NCBI GenBank assembly: GCA_943842245.1
Contig: CALTAJ010000001.1
Span: forward strand, 62,001 to 126,000
Direction: 5' to 3'
DNA: 64,000 nucleotides
From: an uncultured Flavobacteriaceae bacterium
GTDB taxonomy: Bacteria > Bacteroidota > Bacteroidia > Flavobacteriales > Flavobacteriaceae
Position 1 is the stretch's first letter. Every line of letters starts with the position of its first letter. A model generated the notes under the pieces. It was not told where the DNA came from. It ran no database searches and saw only the letters and a list, made by a program, of their open reading frames with translations. The position numbers and the translations under genes are program-made. Below are positions 7,903 to 16,073 of this stretch, one piece after another.

Positions 7903-8880
7903 ATGAAAAGACGAAGTTTTATAAATCAGAATTCTTTTGGATTGGCTGGTGCTTTAATATCTCCTAAAATTTTTGAATATTCTAAAATAATAGATACATC
8001 AAAAATAATTCAAAATACAACACCATTTGTACTTAGCACTTGGAATGTTCCTGAATCTACCCAGATAGCAGCTGATGCTTTAGAAAAAGGAGTAAGTGCC
8101 TTAGATGCGGCTGTTTTAGGAGTAGCTTATGAGGAAAAGAATTTAAAAAATAATTCTGTTGGTAATGGTGGGGCTCCCGATCGCGATGGTAATGTTACAT
8201 TAGACGCATGTGTTATGGACCATAACGGGAATTGTGGGGCTGTTCTGGCTGTAGAAAATATTATGCATGTAGCTGCATTAGCTCAAGATGTAATGGAAAA
8301 AACTCCTCATGTTATTTTGGCCGGCGAAGGCGCTAAAAAATTTGCTATTGAACAAGGATTTACCCCAGAAGATTTATTAACAGAGTCTAGTAAAAAAGCC
8401 TGGAAAGAATGGTTGAAAAAAGGGGATTATCATCCTGAAATAAATGTTGAAAATCATGATACTATAGGAATGCTTTGTATTGATAAGCAAGGTAATTTAT
8501 CCGGTGCATGCACAACTTCTGGTCTTGCATATAAGATGTATGGGCGAGTTGGAGATTCACCAATTATTGGTTCCGGATTATATATAGATAATAATGTTGG
8601 TGGTGCTGTAGCTACTGGATTAGGTGAAGAAGTTATTAAAACTGTGGGGAGTTTTCTTATTGTTGAGTTAATGAGACAAGGTAGATCTCCTCAAGAGGCT
8701 TGCGAAGAAGCAATTAATCGTATTTTAGAAAAGCATGAGGGAAAACCTGATTTTCAAGTTGCTTATCTAGCAACCAATAAAAAAGGAGATATTGGTGCAT
8801 ACAGTGTTGTGAGTGGGTTTTCATATACACACAATAAAAATAAGATTAATCAAAACACAAATTCAAATTCGGTTTATTAA
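7903..8880 (+). CDS. N4-(beta-N-acetylglucosaminyl)-L-asparaginase (glycosylasparaginase), probable Tat export
   Basis: 325 residues, an Ntn hydrolase. Autoprocessing is expected at Asp186-Thr187 in the block NHDTIGML; the new N-terminal Thr is the nucleophile. Other family blocks are SALDAAVLG, GNGGAPDRDG, GRVGDSPIIGSGLY and ATGLGEE. The enzyme cleaves the GlcNAc-Asn bond of N-linked glycopeptides. The N-terminus MKRRSFINQNSFGLAGALI has a twin-arginine followed by a hydrophobic stretch, so export by Tat is likely (tatC is at 41973). It is the first gene of a rightward run; the GMC oxidoreductase follows after 12 bases. A weak -7-like TATTTTCG lies at 7889-7896. Confidence 0.9.
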   Translation: MKRRSFINQNSFGLAGALISPKIFEYSKIIDTSKIIQNTTPFVLSTWNVPESTQIAADALEKGVSALDAAVLGVAYEEKNLKNNSVGNGGAPDRDGNVTLDACVMDHNGNCGAVLAVENIMHVAALAQDVMEKTPHVILAGEGAKKFAIEQGFTPEDLLTESSKKAWKEWLKKGDYHPEINVENHDTIGMLCIDKQGNLSGACTTSGLAYKMYGRVGDSPIIGSGLYIDNNVGGAVATGLGEEVIKTVGSFLIVELMRQGRSPQEACEEAINRILEKHEGKPDFQVAYLATNKKGDIGAYSVVSGFSYTHNKNKINQNTNSNSVY

Positions 8881-8892
8881 ATTTTAAGGAAG

Positions 8893-10608
8893 ATGGAGAT
8901 TATTGAGAAGGATAAAAAGTATGATGTAGTAATAGTAGGATCTGGTGCAGGTGGAGGAATGGCTACAAAAATTCTTACAGATAGTGGATTGAATGTAGCA
9001 TTAATGGAAGCAGGACCATTTTTTGATCCAGCCAATCCAGACCAACAACTTCACTTGAAATGGCCCTATGAATCACCGAGAAGAGGAAAGGGATCAACAA
9101 GAGCTTTTGGAGAATTTCATGCCTCTTATGGAGACTGGGAGGTTGATGGTGAGCCATACGAAATGAAAGGAGATACTAAGTTTAATTGGTGGCGAAGTAG
9201 AATGCTTGGGGGTAGAACCAACCATTGGGGTAGAATATCACTTCGGTTTGGACCAAATGATTTTAAAAGAGGAAGTATAGATGGTTTAGGAGATGAATGG
9301 CCAATAAGCTATGATGATGTTAAACCATATTATGATAAAGTCGATAAGTTAATTGGAGTGACTGGAACAAAAGAAAATATATATAATGAACCTGATGGTT
9401 TTTTTCTTCCTCCAGCAAAACCAAGACTTCACGAACTATATTATAAAAAGGGTGCAGAAAAAGCAGGTGTAAAAGTAATCCCATCAAGACTCTCAATAGT
9501 AACAAAAAGAATAAATAATGAACGAGGGGTTTGTTATTATTGTGGGAATTGCGGAAGATCTTGTGGTGTGTATGCAGATTTTTCCGCTAGTTCTTGTCTT
9601 GTGTTTCCAGCTCAAAGAAATGCCCAAGGGAGACTTGACTTATATGTAAATAGTATGGTAAGAAAAGTCTCCATTGATAAAAATGGTAAACCTGATGGAA
9701 TTGTTTACATTAATAAGGATGATAATAAAGAATACAAAATAAACGCTAAAGTTGTTGTTTTAGCTGCCTCTGCATGTGAGAGTGCGAGAATATTGCTTAA
9801 CTCCAAAAGCACATATCACGAAAATGGATTAGGAAACAGTTCAAATTTGGTAGGAAAATATCTACATGACTCCACTGGTAATAACAACATGGCTTTTATA
9901 CCAGATTTGATGAATAGAAAAACATATAATGAAGATGGTATGGGCAACATGCACCTTTATACCCCTTGGTGGCTTGATAATAAAAACTTAGATTTTCCAA
10001 GAGGCTATCATATTGAAATTGGAGGTGGCCTTGGGGCTCCCATGTATGGCTTTGGTTTTGATTTTAACAGTTTAAATAAGTTTTTTGGTATAGAGGTAGG
10101 TGGATACGGAGACAGGGTCCGCGAAGAAGTTAAAAAATATTATGGATCAACAATATTTTTTGCTGGCAGAGGAGAATCAGTTCCTAATAAGGATAATTAT
10201 TGTGAAATAGATCCTGAAAAGAAAGACAAATATGGAATACCTGTATTAAGATTCAATTATAAATGGTCTGATCATGAACGTAAACAGGCTAAACACATGA
10301 ATGAAACGGTCGAAAAAATAGTTCATAATATTGGAGGCCATATGTTATGGAAAAATGAAGGGCCTGATCATGGCTTAATAAATCCCGGGGGAATCATACA
10401 TGAAGTAGGGACTACTAGAATGGGTAATGATCCTAAAACTAGTGTTGTAAATGAATATGAACAATTACATGACGCTAAAAATGTTTTTATTGTTGATGGT
10501 GGACCTTTTGTTTCACAAGCTGATAAAAACCCAACATGGACAATTATGGCGCTCTCCTGGAGAACATCAGAATATATAATTGATGAATTAAAAAAACAAA
10601 ATATCTAA
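8893..10608 (+). CDS. GMC-family FAD oxidoreductase (gluconate 2-dehydrogenase large-subunit type)
   Basis: 571 residues. The FAD-binding GSGAGGG is at residues 16-22; GGRTNHWGR follows near residue 104. The C-terminal GMC domain contains GGIIHEVGTTRMG, with the candidate catalytic His, and DKNPTWTIMALSWR, with the second conserved polar residue. A Cys-rich segment (CYYCGNCGRSCG, about 215-226) is characteristic of membrane- or periplasm-associated GMC dehydrogenases of this subgroup. The partner gene starts 2 bases after the stop and encodes a gluconate-2-dehydrogenase-subunit-3-like protein, so the two probably form a complex that oxidises a sugar, polyol or sugar acid. No Tat signal is visible here; the partner carries one and may carry this subunit across. 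Confidence 0.9.
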   Translation: MEIIEKDKKYDVVIVGSGAGGGMATKILTDSGLNVALMEAGPFFDPANPDQQLHLKWPYESPRRGKGSTRAFGEFHASYGDWEVDGEPYEMKGDTKFNWWRSRMLGGRTNHWGRISLRFGPNDFKRGSIDGLGDEWPISYDDVKPYYDKVDKLIGVTGTKENIYNEPDGFFLPPAKPRLHELYYKKGAEKAGVKVIPSRLSIVTKRINNERGVCYYCGNCGRSCGVYADFSASSCLVFPAQRNAQGRLDLYVNSMVRKVSIDKNGKPDGIVYINKDDNKEYKINAKVVVLAASACESARILLNSKSTYHENGLGNSSNLVGKYLHDSTGNNNMAFIPDLMNRKTYNEDGMGNMHLYTPWWLDNKNLDFPRGYHIEIGGGLGAPMYGFGFDFNSLNKFFGIEVGGYGDRVREEVKKYYGSTIFFAGRGESVPNKDNYCEIDPEKKDKYGIPVLRFNYKWSDHERKQAKHMNETVEKIVHNIGGHMLWKNEGPDHGLINPGGIIHEVGTTRMGNDPKTSVVNEYEQLHDAKNVFIVDGGPFVSQADKNPTWTIMALSWRTSEYIIDELKKQNI

Positions 10609-10610
10609 CC

Positions 10611-11300
10611 ATGAATAGAAGAGACAGTATAAAAACCATGGTAATAAGCTCTTTAGCAAGTGGCCTATTATTAGAAGGATGCATCCAAGGTGAAAAAGAA
10701 GTGATTTATGAGAATGTTTGGAAATATAAATACGGAAGAACGCCTGAAGAACTTCAAAGAGATCTCGAAATATTGAATCAAGTTTTCTTTTCAAAAGAAG
10801 AACTCAATACAATTCGTGTTTTAGCCCATTTAATTGTTCCTCCAACTAAAGAAGGAAATATTGACCAGGCAGAGGTTCCTGAATTTATTGAATTTATCGT
10901 TAAAGACACTCCATCATATCAAAAAGGGTTAAGGGATGGTGTCTTTTGGCTTGATGAAAAATCGATGGAAAATTTTGAAAAAAAATTTGTCAATTGTAAG
11001 GTAGAAGATCAAAAATCAATTTTAGATAAAGTTGCCTTTCCAAAAGATAAAAAAAGTAAAGAGGAAACTTTTTTTTCAAATATGAAAAATTTAGTTATTA
11101 CTGGCTATTTTTCTTCAGAGGTTGGAATTAATGATTTAGGATATAAAGGAAATCAACCTAATTTTTGGGATGGAGTTCCCGACAATATTATGAAGGAGCA
11201 TGGTTTTTCATATGACAAAGATTGGAAATATAATTTTGTTGATCCAATGACAAGGAATGATCTTGCTGAATGGGATGAGAATGGAAATTTAATCACCTGA
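10611..11300 (+). CDS. Gluconate 2-dehydrogenase subunit 3 family protein, Tat lipoprotein
   Basis: 229 residues. The N-terminus MNRRDSIKTMVISSLASG is a twin-arginine signal ending in LLLEGC, a lipobox with Cys22 as the likely lipidated residue. The body (FSKEELNTIRVLAHLIVPP, EVPEFIEFIV, FWDGVP) matches the small subunit of gluconate-2-dehydrogenase-like complexes. It follows the GMC subunit by 2 bases. In known systems the small subunit is needed for export and activity of the GMC subunit. The substrate is unknown; the glycerol genes downstream suggest a polyol or glycerol-derived compound, but this is only context. Confidence 0.86.
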   Translation: MNRRDSIKTMVISSLASGLLLEGCIQGEKEVIYENVWKYKYGRTPEELQRDLEILNQVFFSKEELNTIRVLAHLIVPPTKEGNIDQAEVPEFIEFIVKDTPSYQKGLRDGVFWLDEKSMENFEKKFVNCKVEDQKSILDKVAFPKDKKSKEETFFSNMKNLVITGYFSSEVGINDLGYKGNQPNFWDGVPDNIMKEHGFSYDKDWKYNFVDPMTRNDLAEWDENGNLIT

Positions 11301-11329
11301 TCTAAAAAATAATCTCGTAAATAACTTTT

Positions 11330-12823
11330 ATGAACAAATATATCCTTGCAATTGATGCTGGAACAACTAGCTCAAGAGCAATAATTTTTGATAGAAATGG
11401 CCAGTCAATTGGTGTTTCACAATATGAGTTTACTCAACACTTTCCAAATGAAGGTTGGGTTGAGCATGATGCAATTGAGATATGGGAAACCCAATTATTA
11501 GCTATTAAAGAAGTTCTGAAAAATAATAATATAAGTCCAGGGCAAATCCACTCAATGGGAATTACCAACCAAAGGGAAACTACAATTATTTGGAACAGAA
11601 AAACTGGAACTCCTGTTTATAACGCAATTGTTTGGCAAGATCGAAGAACAGCCTCTATTTGTGAAAAATTAGAAAAAGAGGGAAAAGCAGATTTATTTTA
11701 TCAGAAAACTGGCCTTTTACTCGATGCCTATTTCTCTGGAACAAAAATTAAATGGATTCTTGATAGTGATCCAGAAATCAAAAAACAAGCAGAAAAAGGA
11801 GAACTTGCTTTTGGTACAGTAGATAGTTGGTTAATATGGAAACTTACGGAAGGTGAAGTTCATGTAACTGATATTACAAATGCAAGTCGAACTCTGCTAT
11901 TTAATATTCATACACTAGAATGGGATCAGAAATTATTAGACATCTTGAATATTCCAAAACTACTTTTACCTAAAGTTGTATCCTGTTCTGAAGAAGTAGG
12001 AACTACCTCAAAGATCTTTTTTAAAGATTCCATCCCAATAAGTGGAATTGCAGGCGACCAGCAAGCGGCATTGTTTGGTCAAATGTGTATTAATGCTGGT
12101 GATGTAAAAAACACCTACGGAACAGGCTGTTTTTGCATTATGAACACTGGAGAAAAGCCGGTTCAATCTAAAAATAAAATGTTGACTACCATTGGTTATC
12201 AAATTAATGGAAAAGTGAATTATGCCCTAGAAGGAAGTGTTTTTATCTCTGGAGCTGCAGTTCAGTGGTTACGTGATCAATTGGGTATAATATCCTCCGC
12301 TTCAGAAATAGAAGCCTTGGCAGAAACTGTGGAAAATAATGGTGGGATCACTTTTATTACAGCTATGGCTGGTTTAGGAGCTCCATATTGGGACCCTCAT
12401 GCCACAGCTTCAATTATTGGAATCACACGCGGGACTGAAAAAGGTCACATTGCTAGAGCAACTTTAGAAGCTATTGCAATGCGGACAAAAGAGATCGTTA
12501 TTGCAATGCAGAAGGATGCAGGCATTACTTTCAAGTCTTTAAAGGTAGATGGAGGGGGAAGTACAAATAATCTACTGATGCAAATTCAGTCAAATTTACT
12601 AGATGTCAATGTTATAAGGCCAGAAACAACTGAAACAACTGCTTTAGGTGCAGCATTCTTTGCAGGACTTTCAAGTGGATATTGGCCTTCTTTAGAAAGT
12701 CTATCAGACATATGGAAAGTTAACAAAGAATTTAATCCCATTAGAAATAAAGAAAATAAAAAAATTATTGATAATTGGGAACAGCGCATATCAAAAATGA
12801 TTAATCCTAAACCAAATGAATAG
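11330..12823 (+). CDS. glpK: Glycerol kinase
   Basis: 497 residues, full length for GlpK. The FGGY-kinase ATP/substrate motifs are intact: AIDAGTTSSRAIIFDR (residues 8-23), TNQRETT, WQDRRT, then GIAGDQQAALFGQ and the C-terminal KVDGGGSTNNLLMQ. It phosphorylates glycerol to sn-glycerol 3-phosphate with ATP. It is 29 bases after the subunit-3 gene, and its stop overlaps glpD by 8 bases, so glpK, glpD and glpF form one unit, possibly with the GMC pair. Confidence 0.97.
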   Translation: MNKYILAIDAGTTSSRAIIFDRNGQSIGVSQYEFTQHFPNEGWVEHDAIEIWETQLLAIKEVLKNNNISPGQIHSMGITNQRETTIIWNRKTGTPVYNAIVWQDRRTASICEKLEKEGKADLFYQKTGLLLDAYFSGTKIKWILDSDPEIKKQAEKGELAFGTVDSWLIWKLTEGEVHVTDITNASRTLLFNIHTLEWDQKLLDILNIPKLLLPKVVSCSEEVGTTSKIFFKDSIPISGIAGDQQAALFGQMCINAGDVKNTYGTGCFCIMNTGEKPVQSKNKMLTTIGYQINGKVNYALEGSVFISGAAVQWLRDQLGIISSASEIEALAETVENNGGITFITAMAGLGAPYWDPHATASIIGITRGTEKGHIARATLEAIAMRTKEIVIAMQKDAGITFKSLKVDGGGSTNNLLMQIQSNLLDVNVIRPETTETTALGAAFFAGLSSGYWPSLESLSDIWKVNKEFNPIRNKENKKIIDNWEQRISKMINPKPNE

Positions 12824-14366
12824 AAATACCAGTCTTGAAAGAATCAATAAAAACCAAGAGTGGGATTTAGCAATTATTGGTGGTGGAGCTTCAGGATTAG
12901 GAATTGCAGTTGATGCTGCAAATAGAGGATTCAAAACCATTTTGTTGGAAAAAAATGATTTTGCTAAAGGGACGTCATCTAGAAGTACAAAATTAGTTCA
13001 TGGAGGTGTCCGATATTTACAAAATGGTGATATTTCATTAGTAATTGAAGCACTAAGGGAACGGGGAATAATGAGGAAAAATGCACCCCACCTAGTTCGA
13101 GACTTAAGTTTTGTAATACCCTCATACGATTGGTGGAGTAGTCCTTTTTATGGGTTAGGTCTTAAGGTCTATGACATGATGTCTGGTAAACTCGGTTTAG
13201 GCCCCTCTACTCTACTAGACAAAGAAGAAACACTTAATTATATACCTAATGTAAATAAAAAAGGTTTACGAGGGGGTGTAATATACCATGATGGACAGTT
13301 TGACGATGCCCGAATGGCAATCAGCTTAATGTTGACTGCAAATCAAGAGGGAGCAACTTTGTTAAATTATGCTGATGTTTTAAGTTTCACAAAAGAGAAA
13401 GATATTATAAACGGACTTAAATTTAGAGATCAATTAAGTGGAAATCAAATACATATTAATGCAAAAGTAGTTGTAAATGCTACGGGAGTTTTTTCAGACC
13501 GTTTAATTGCTTTAGACCAGCCAAATGCAAAACCAATGATTAGACCCTCACAAGGTGTTCATATTGTTTTGGATAAAGAGTTTATCAAATCATCTCATGC
13601 CATTATGGTGCCTCACACTACTGATGGTAGAGTGCTGTTTGCTGTTCCTTGGAATGAATACGTGATCGTTGGAACTACAGATACCCCAATAGATGATACT
13701 TTAGAAGAACCGATTGCATTGGAAGAGGAAGTTAAATTTATTTTAGATAATGCAGGGGCTTATATGACAAAAAAACCATTGCGATCCGATGTAAAAAGTG
13801 TATTTGCAGGACTTCGCCCACTTGCTGCATCTGAAAATAAAAAAGCAAGTACGAAAGAAATTTCTCGTCATCATAAAATTACAGTTAGCACAAGTGGATT
13901 AGTTAGTATTCTTGGAGGTAAATGGACAACATATAGAAAAATTGCAGAAGACACTTTAAATACAGTACAAATGGTAGGTGGTCTTTCTGAACGCAAGTGC
14001 AACACTGAAACTCTTCCTATATTCGGTTTTGATCCTTCCACCGACTGGAGTCAACCACTTCATCATTATGGAACTGAAGCGAAAAAAATTCAAGCGTTAG
14101 AAATTAAAGATGGTAATAAATCTCTTTCAGATAAATTGTATATTACAAAAAATCAAATTTACTGGGGTATTAAGGAGGAAATGGCTACTAACCTAGAGGA
14201 TATTCTTGCTCGTAGAACACGATGTTTATTTTTAGATGCGTACGAGACCGAAAAGATAGCTCCAAAAGTAGCTGAGACTATGGCTAAAATTTTAAAGAAA
14301 AATCAAAATTGGATAGACCAAGAACTAAAAGAATTTAAATTTATTATTAAAAACTATCAACTATGA
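12816..14366 (+). CDS. glpD: Aerobic glycerol-3-phosphate dehydrogenase
   Basis: 516 residues. The FAD-binding N-terminus AIIGGGASGLGIAVDAANRG (residues about 19-38) is followed by GTSSRSTKLVHGGVRYL, the GlpD hallmark. Further blocks are VNATGVFSDR, RPSQGVH and VGTTDTP. The enzyme oxidises glycerol 3-phosphate to dihydroxyacetone phosphate and passes electrons to quinone at the membrane. The start overlaps glpK by 8 bases and the stop overlaps glpF by 4. The C-terminal helical domain is somewhat short and diverged but contains RRTRCLFLDAYET. Confidence 0.96.
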   Translation: MNRNTSLERINKNQEWDLAIIGGGASGLGIAVDAANRGFKTILLEKNDFAKGTSSRSTKLVHGGVRYLQNGDISLVIEALRERGIMRKNAPHLVRDLSFVIPSYDWWSSPFYGLGLKVYDMMSGKLGLGPSTLLDKEETLNYIPNVNKKGLRGGVIYHDGQFDDARMAISLMLTANQEGATLLNYADVLSFTKEKDIINGLKFRDQLSGNQIHINAKVVVNATGVFSDRLIALDQPNAKPMIRPSQGVHIVLDKEFIKSSHAIMVPHTTDGRVLFAVPWNEYVIVGTTDTPIDDTLEEPIALEEEVKFILDNAGAYMTKKPLRSDVKSVFAGLRPLAASENKKASTKEISRHHKITVSTSGLVSILGGKWTTYRKIAEDTLNTVQMVGGLSERKCNTETLPIFGFDPSTDWSQPLHHYGTEAKKIQALEIKDGNKSLSDKLYITKNQIYWGIKEEMATNLEDILARRTRCLFLDAYETEKIAPKVAETMAKILKKNQNWIDQELKEFKFIIKNYQL

Positions 14367-15112
14367 TAATGGATCCATATTTAGCAGAATTTATTGGTAC
14401 TACAACGCTTCTCTTATTTGGAGCTGGGGTTGTAGCAAATGTAAACTTAAAAAACACCATAGCTGAAGGACAAAACCCTTGGGTCTTAATAACAGCAGCA
14501 TGGGGATTTGCTGTGTTTGTTAGTGTATTTATAACCTCACAATCTAGTGGAGCTCACCTAAATCCGGCCGTTACTTTAGGACTAGCTGTAGCTGGGAAAT
14601 TTTCATGGTCTCTTGTTCCAGGATATTTTTGTGCCCAACTTTTTGGTGCAATGCTTGGTAGTTGGTTAGCCTACATAACTTATATTGATCATTACCGTCT
14701 TACAAAAGATGAAGAAATTATAAGAGGTACTTTTTGTACAGGCCCAGCAGTTCGTAATCTTAAAAATAATTTTTTTAGTGAATTTATAGGTACATTTATG
14801 CTTGTATTTGGAGTCTTATTTATTGTAGGACCAAACATTGAAATCAGTGGTTCGGAAATTCAAAACTTTGGTTTAGGTTCCCTAGATGCACTACCAGTTG
14901 GAATTTTGGTTTGGCTTATTGGAATTGCACTTGGTGGTACTACAGGATACGCCATTAATCCAGCTCGTGATTTTGGTCCACGTTTAGTCTATTCTTTTTT
15001 ACCTCGAAAAAATAAAGATGCTGATTGGAAATATAGTTGGATTCCAGTTATAGGCCCATTGGTTGGGGGAGCTACTGCAGGATTAATATATGGGATACTA
15101 GTAAATATTTAG
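14363..15112 (+). CDS. glpF: Glycerol uptake facilitator (MIP family)
   Basis: 249 residues with six membrane segments and the two half-helix NPA motifs, SGAHLNPAV (NPA at 67-69) and GYAINPARDFGPR (NPA at 199-201). The Asp after the second NPAR is typical of glycerol-conducting rather than water-only channels. It lets glycerol diffuse into the cell for GlpK. The second potential start (Met3) makes little difference; the ATG at 14363 overlaps the end of glpD by 4 bases. Last gene of the rightward run; the structured RNA on the other strand begins about 28 bases beyond its stop. Confidence 0.96.
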   Translation: MIMDPYLAEFIGTTTLLLFGAGVVANVNLKNTIAEGQNPWVLITAAWGFAVFVSVFITSQSSGAHLNPAVTLGLAVAGKFSWSLVPGYFCAQLFGAMLGSWLAYITYIDHYRLTKDEEIIRGTFCTGPAVRNLKNNFFSEFIGTFMLVFGVLFIVGPNIEISGSEIQNFGLGSLDALPVGILVWLIGIALGGTTGYAINPARDFGPRLVYSFLPRKNKDADWKYSWIPVIGPLVGGATAGLIYGILVNI

Positions 15113-15139
15113 ATATGCTAGATGTGAAATTTGATTTTT

Positions 15140-15303
15140 AAAAAAACCTGTATTAGCGTGCCTTTCGTATAAACTCCTAAAAATCAAGTTTGAGGCTACA
15201 CAATTGATCAAGGATCTGTTCAATGACAGCTTGCTTTTACAAATGAAACTCACCTCTCTGAATTAAAAGCTCGTTGAGTTTATCAAAAAAATACTAATAC
15301 AGG
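15140..15303 (-). ncRNA. ssrS: Candidate 6S RNA (zapA-linked)
   Basis: The region downstream of zapA on the reverse strand holds no reading frame but a long closed structure. The outer stem CCTGTATTAG (15303-15294) pairs perfectly with CTAATACAGG (15156-15147), followed at once by a run of seven T, as at an intrinsic terminator. An inner stem ATAAACTC (15283-15276) pairs with GAGTTTAT (15176-15169). Between them lies a large open region and a terminal arm (GAGG 15256-15253 with CCTC 15195-15192, and a small CTGT/ACAG hairpin). A long rod with a central bubble, a length near 165 nt and a position next to zapA are what is known of 6S RNA (in E. coli beside zapA; a flavobacterial form has been reported). 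6S RNA binds the RNA polymerase holoenzyme. The exact 5' end is not certain. Confidence 0.72.
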
Positions 15304-15316
15304 CATTACTGTATTA
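15285..15316 (-). terminator. Hairpin with T-run after zapA, overlapping the 6S RNA 5' end
   Basis: On the reverse strand TAATACAG (15316-15309), loop TAATGC, CTGTATTA (15302-15295), then TATTTTTTT. This is an 8-bp hairpin with a T-run 14 bases after the zapA stop, which could end the zapA transcript. Its right arm is the same sequence that forms the outer stem of the 6S candidate, so the two folds exclude each other. Confidence 0.5.
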
Positions 15317-15329
15317 ATTACTTTAAACC

Positions 15330-15626
15330 TTAATATGAAGTCAAATGAATATCAATCATATCAATTAACTCTTCTATTTTATCTTCAGATTTTGGAGAAT
15401 TAGTATGGTTTTGATTGTTTGATTTTTCTAATTGAGCAGCATATTGAAGAGAACACATAGCTAAAACATCTTGCTTATCTCTAACTGCATAATTTTTTTC
15501 AAGTTGAAGAATAGTAGCTTCAATCTTCTTTGCTGATTTGCGAAGAGAAGCCTCCTGATCCGGAGCAACTGATAAAGGATATACTCTGTTTGCAATGGTC
15601 AACTTAATTTTTAATGGGTTTTTCAT
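15330..15626 (-). CDS. zapA: Cell division protein ZapA
   Basis: 98 residues. The N-terminal half LKIKLTIANRVYPLSVAPDQ and LRKSAKKIEATILQLEKNYAVRDKQDVLAMCSL form the ZapA globular domain and start of the coiled coil; ZapA binds FtsZ filaments and promotes Z-ring assembly. It follows a coiled-coil protein gene by 4 bases on the reverse strand, a pairing usual in flavobacteria, and is followed by the 6S RNA candidate. Confidence 0.92.
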   Translation of the reverse strand: MKNPLKIKLTIANRVYPLSVAPDQEASLRKSAKKIEATILQLEKNYAVRDKQDVLAMCSLQYAAQLEKSNNQNHTNSPKSEDKIEELIDMIDIHLTSY

Positions 15627-15630
15627 ATAA

Positions 15631-15927
15631 TTAATTCATTTCTGTAAACTGCTGAATACAATAATCAACTTCCTTTATTAAACTATTTATCTTTGTTTTA
15701 GCCTGTGATTTACCTTCATTACTACCGAGTAAATTATTTGCGATTTTAAGTGATTTATTTTCGTTCTGTAGATGCACAACTTTCTCTTCTAAAGACTTAT
15801 TCTTTTTCAGCAAATTCATCCGCAACTCCTCTTGTTTAAATAAGCTAAGTTGATTTTCTTTTAGCTTATTCAATAAACCTATAATTTTTTCTTCTAAAAC
15901 TATTATCAATGACGAATTAGGGTCCAT
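15631..15927 (-). CDS. Small coiled-coil protein upstream of zapA
   Basis: 98 residues, almost entirely heptad-rich helix (LLNKLKENQLSLFKQEEL, LEEKVVHLQNENKSLKIANN), with no signal peptide or membrane segment. Small coiled-coil genes regularly precede zapA in Bacteroidota; the protein may work with ZapA in division, in the manner of ZapB, but no direct evidence is seen. It is 4 bases upstream of zapA and divergent from the M23 peptidase gene. A TAACTTTG -7-like element lies on the reverse strand at 15967-15960, about 32 bases before the ATG. Confidence 0.8.
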   Translation of the reverse strand: MDPNSSLIIVLEEKIIGLLNKLKENQLSLFKQEELRMNLLKKNKSLEEKVVHLQNENKSLKIANNLLGSNEGKSQAKTKINSLIKEVDYCIQQFTEMN

Positions 15928-16073
15928 ATTAAATATTGCAATTAAAATCTTCTATTATTCAAAGTTATTGAATCTTTTTTCATTTTAAACTCCTTGTATA
16001 ATAGTTTTAAAGTTTTTAACAACTCTTAAAAAAACCTTCATTGAAACTATTTGATTTTTTATCTTGCATTTAA

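Noticed and set aside
15113..15329. A possible decayed gene between glpF and zapA.
   Set aside because: No frame of useful length; the paired stems explain the region better as a structured RNA.
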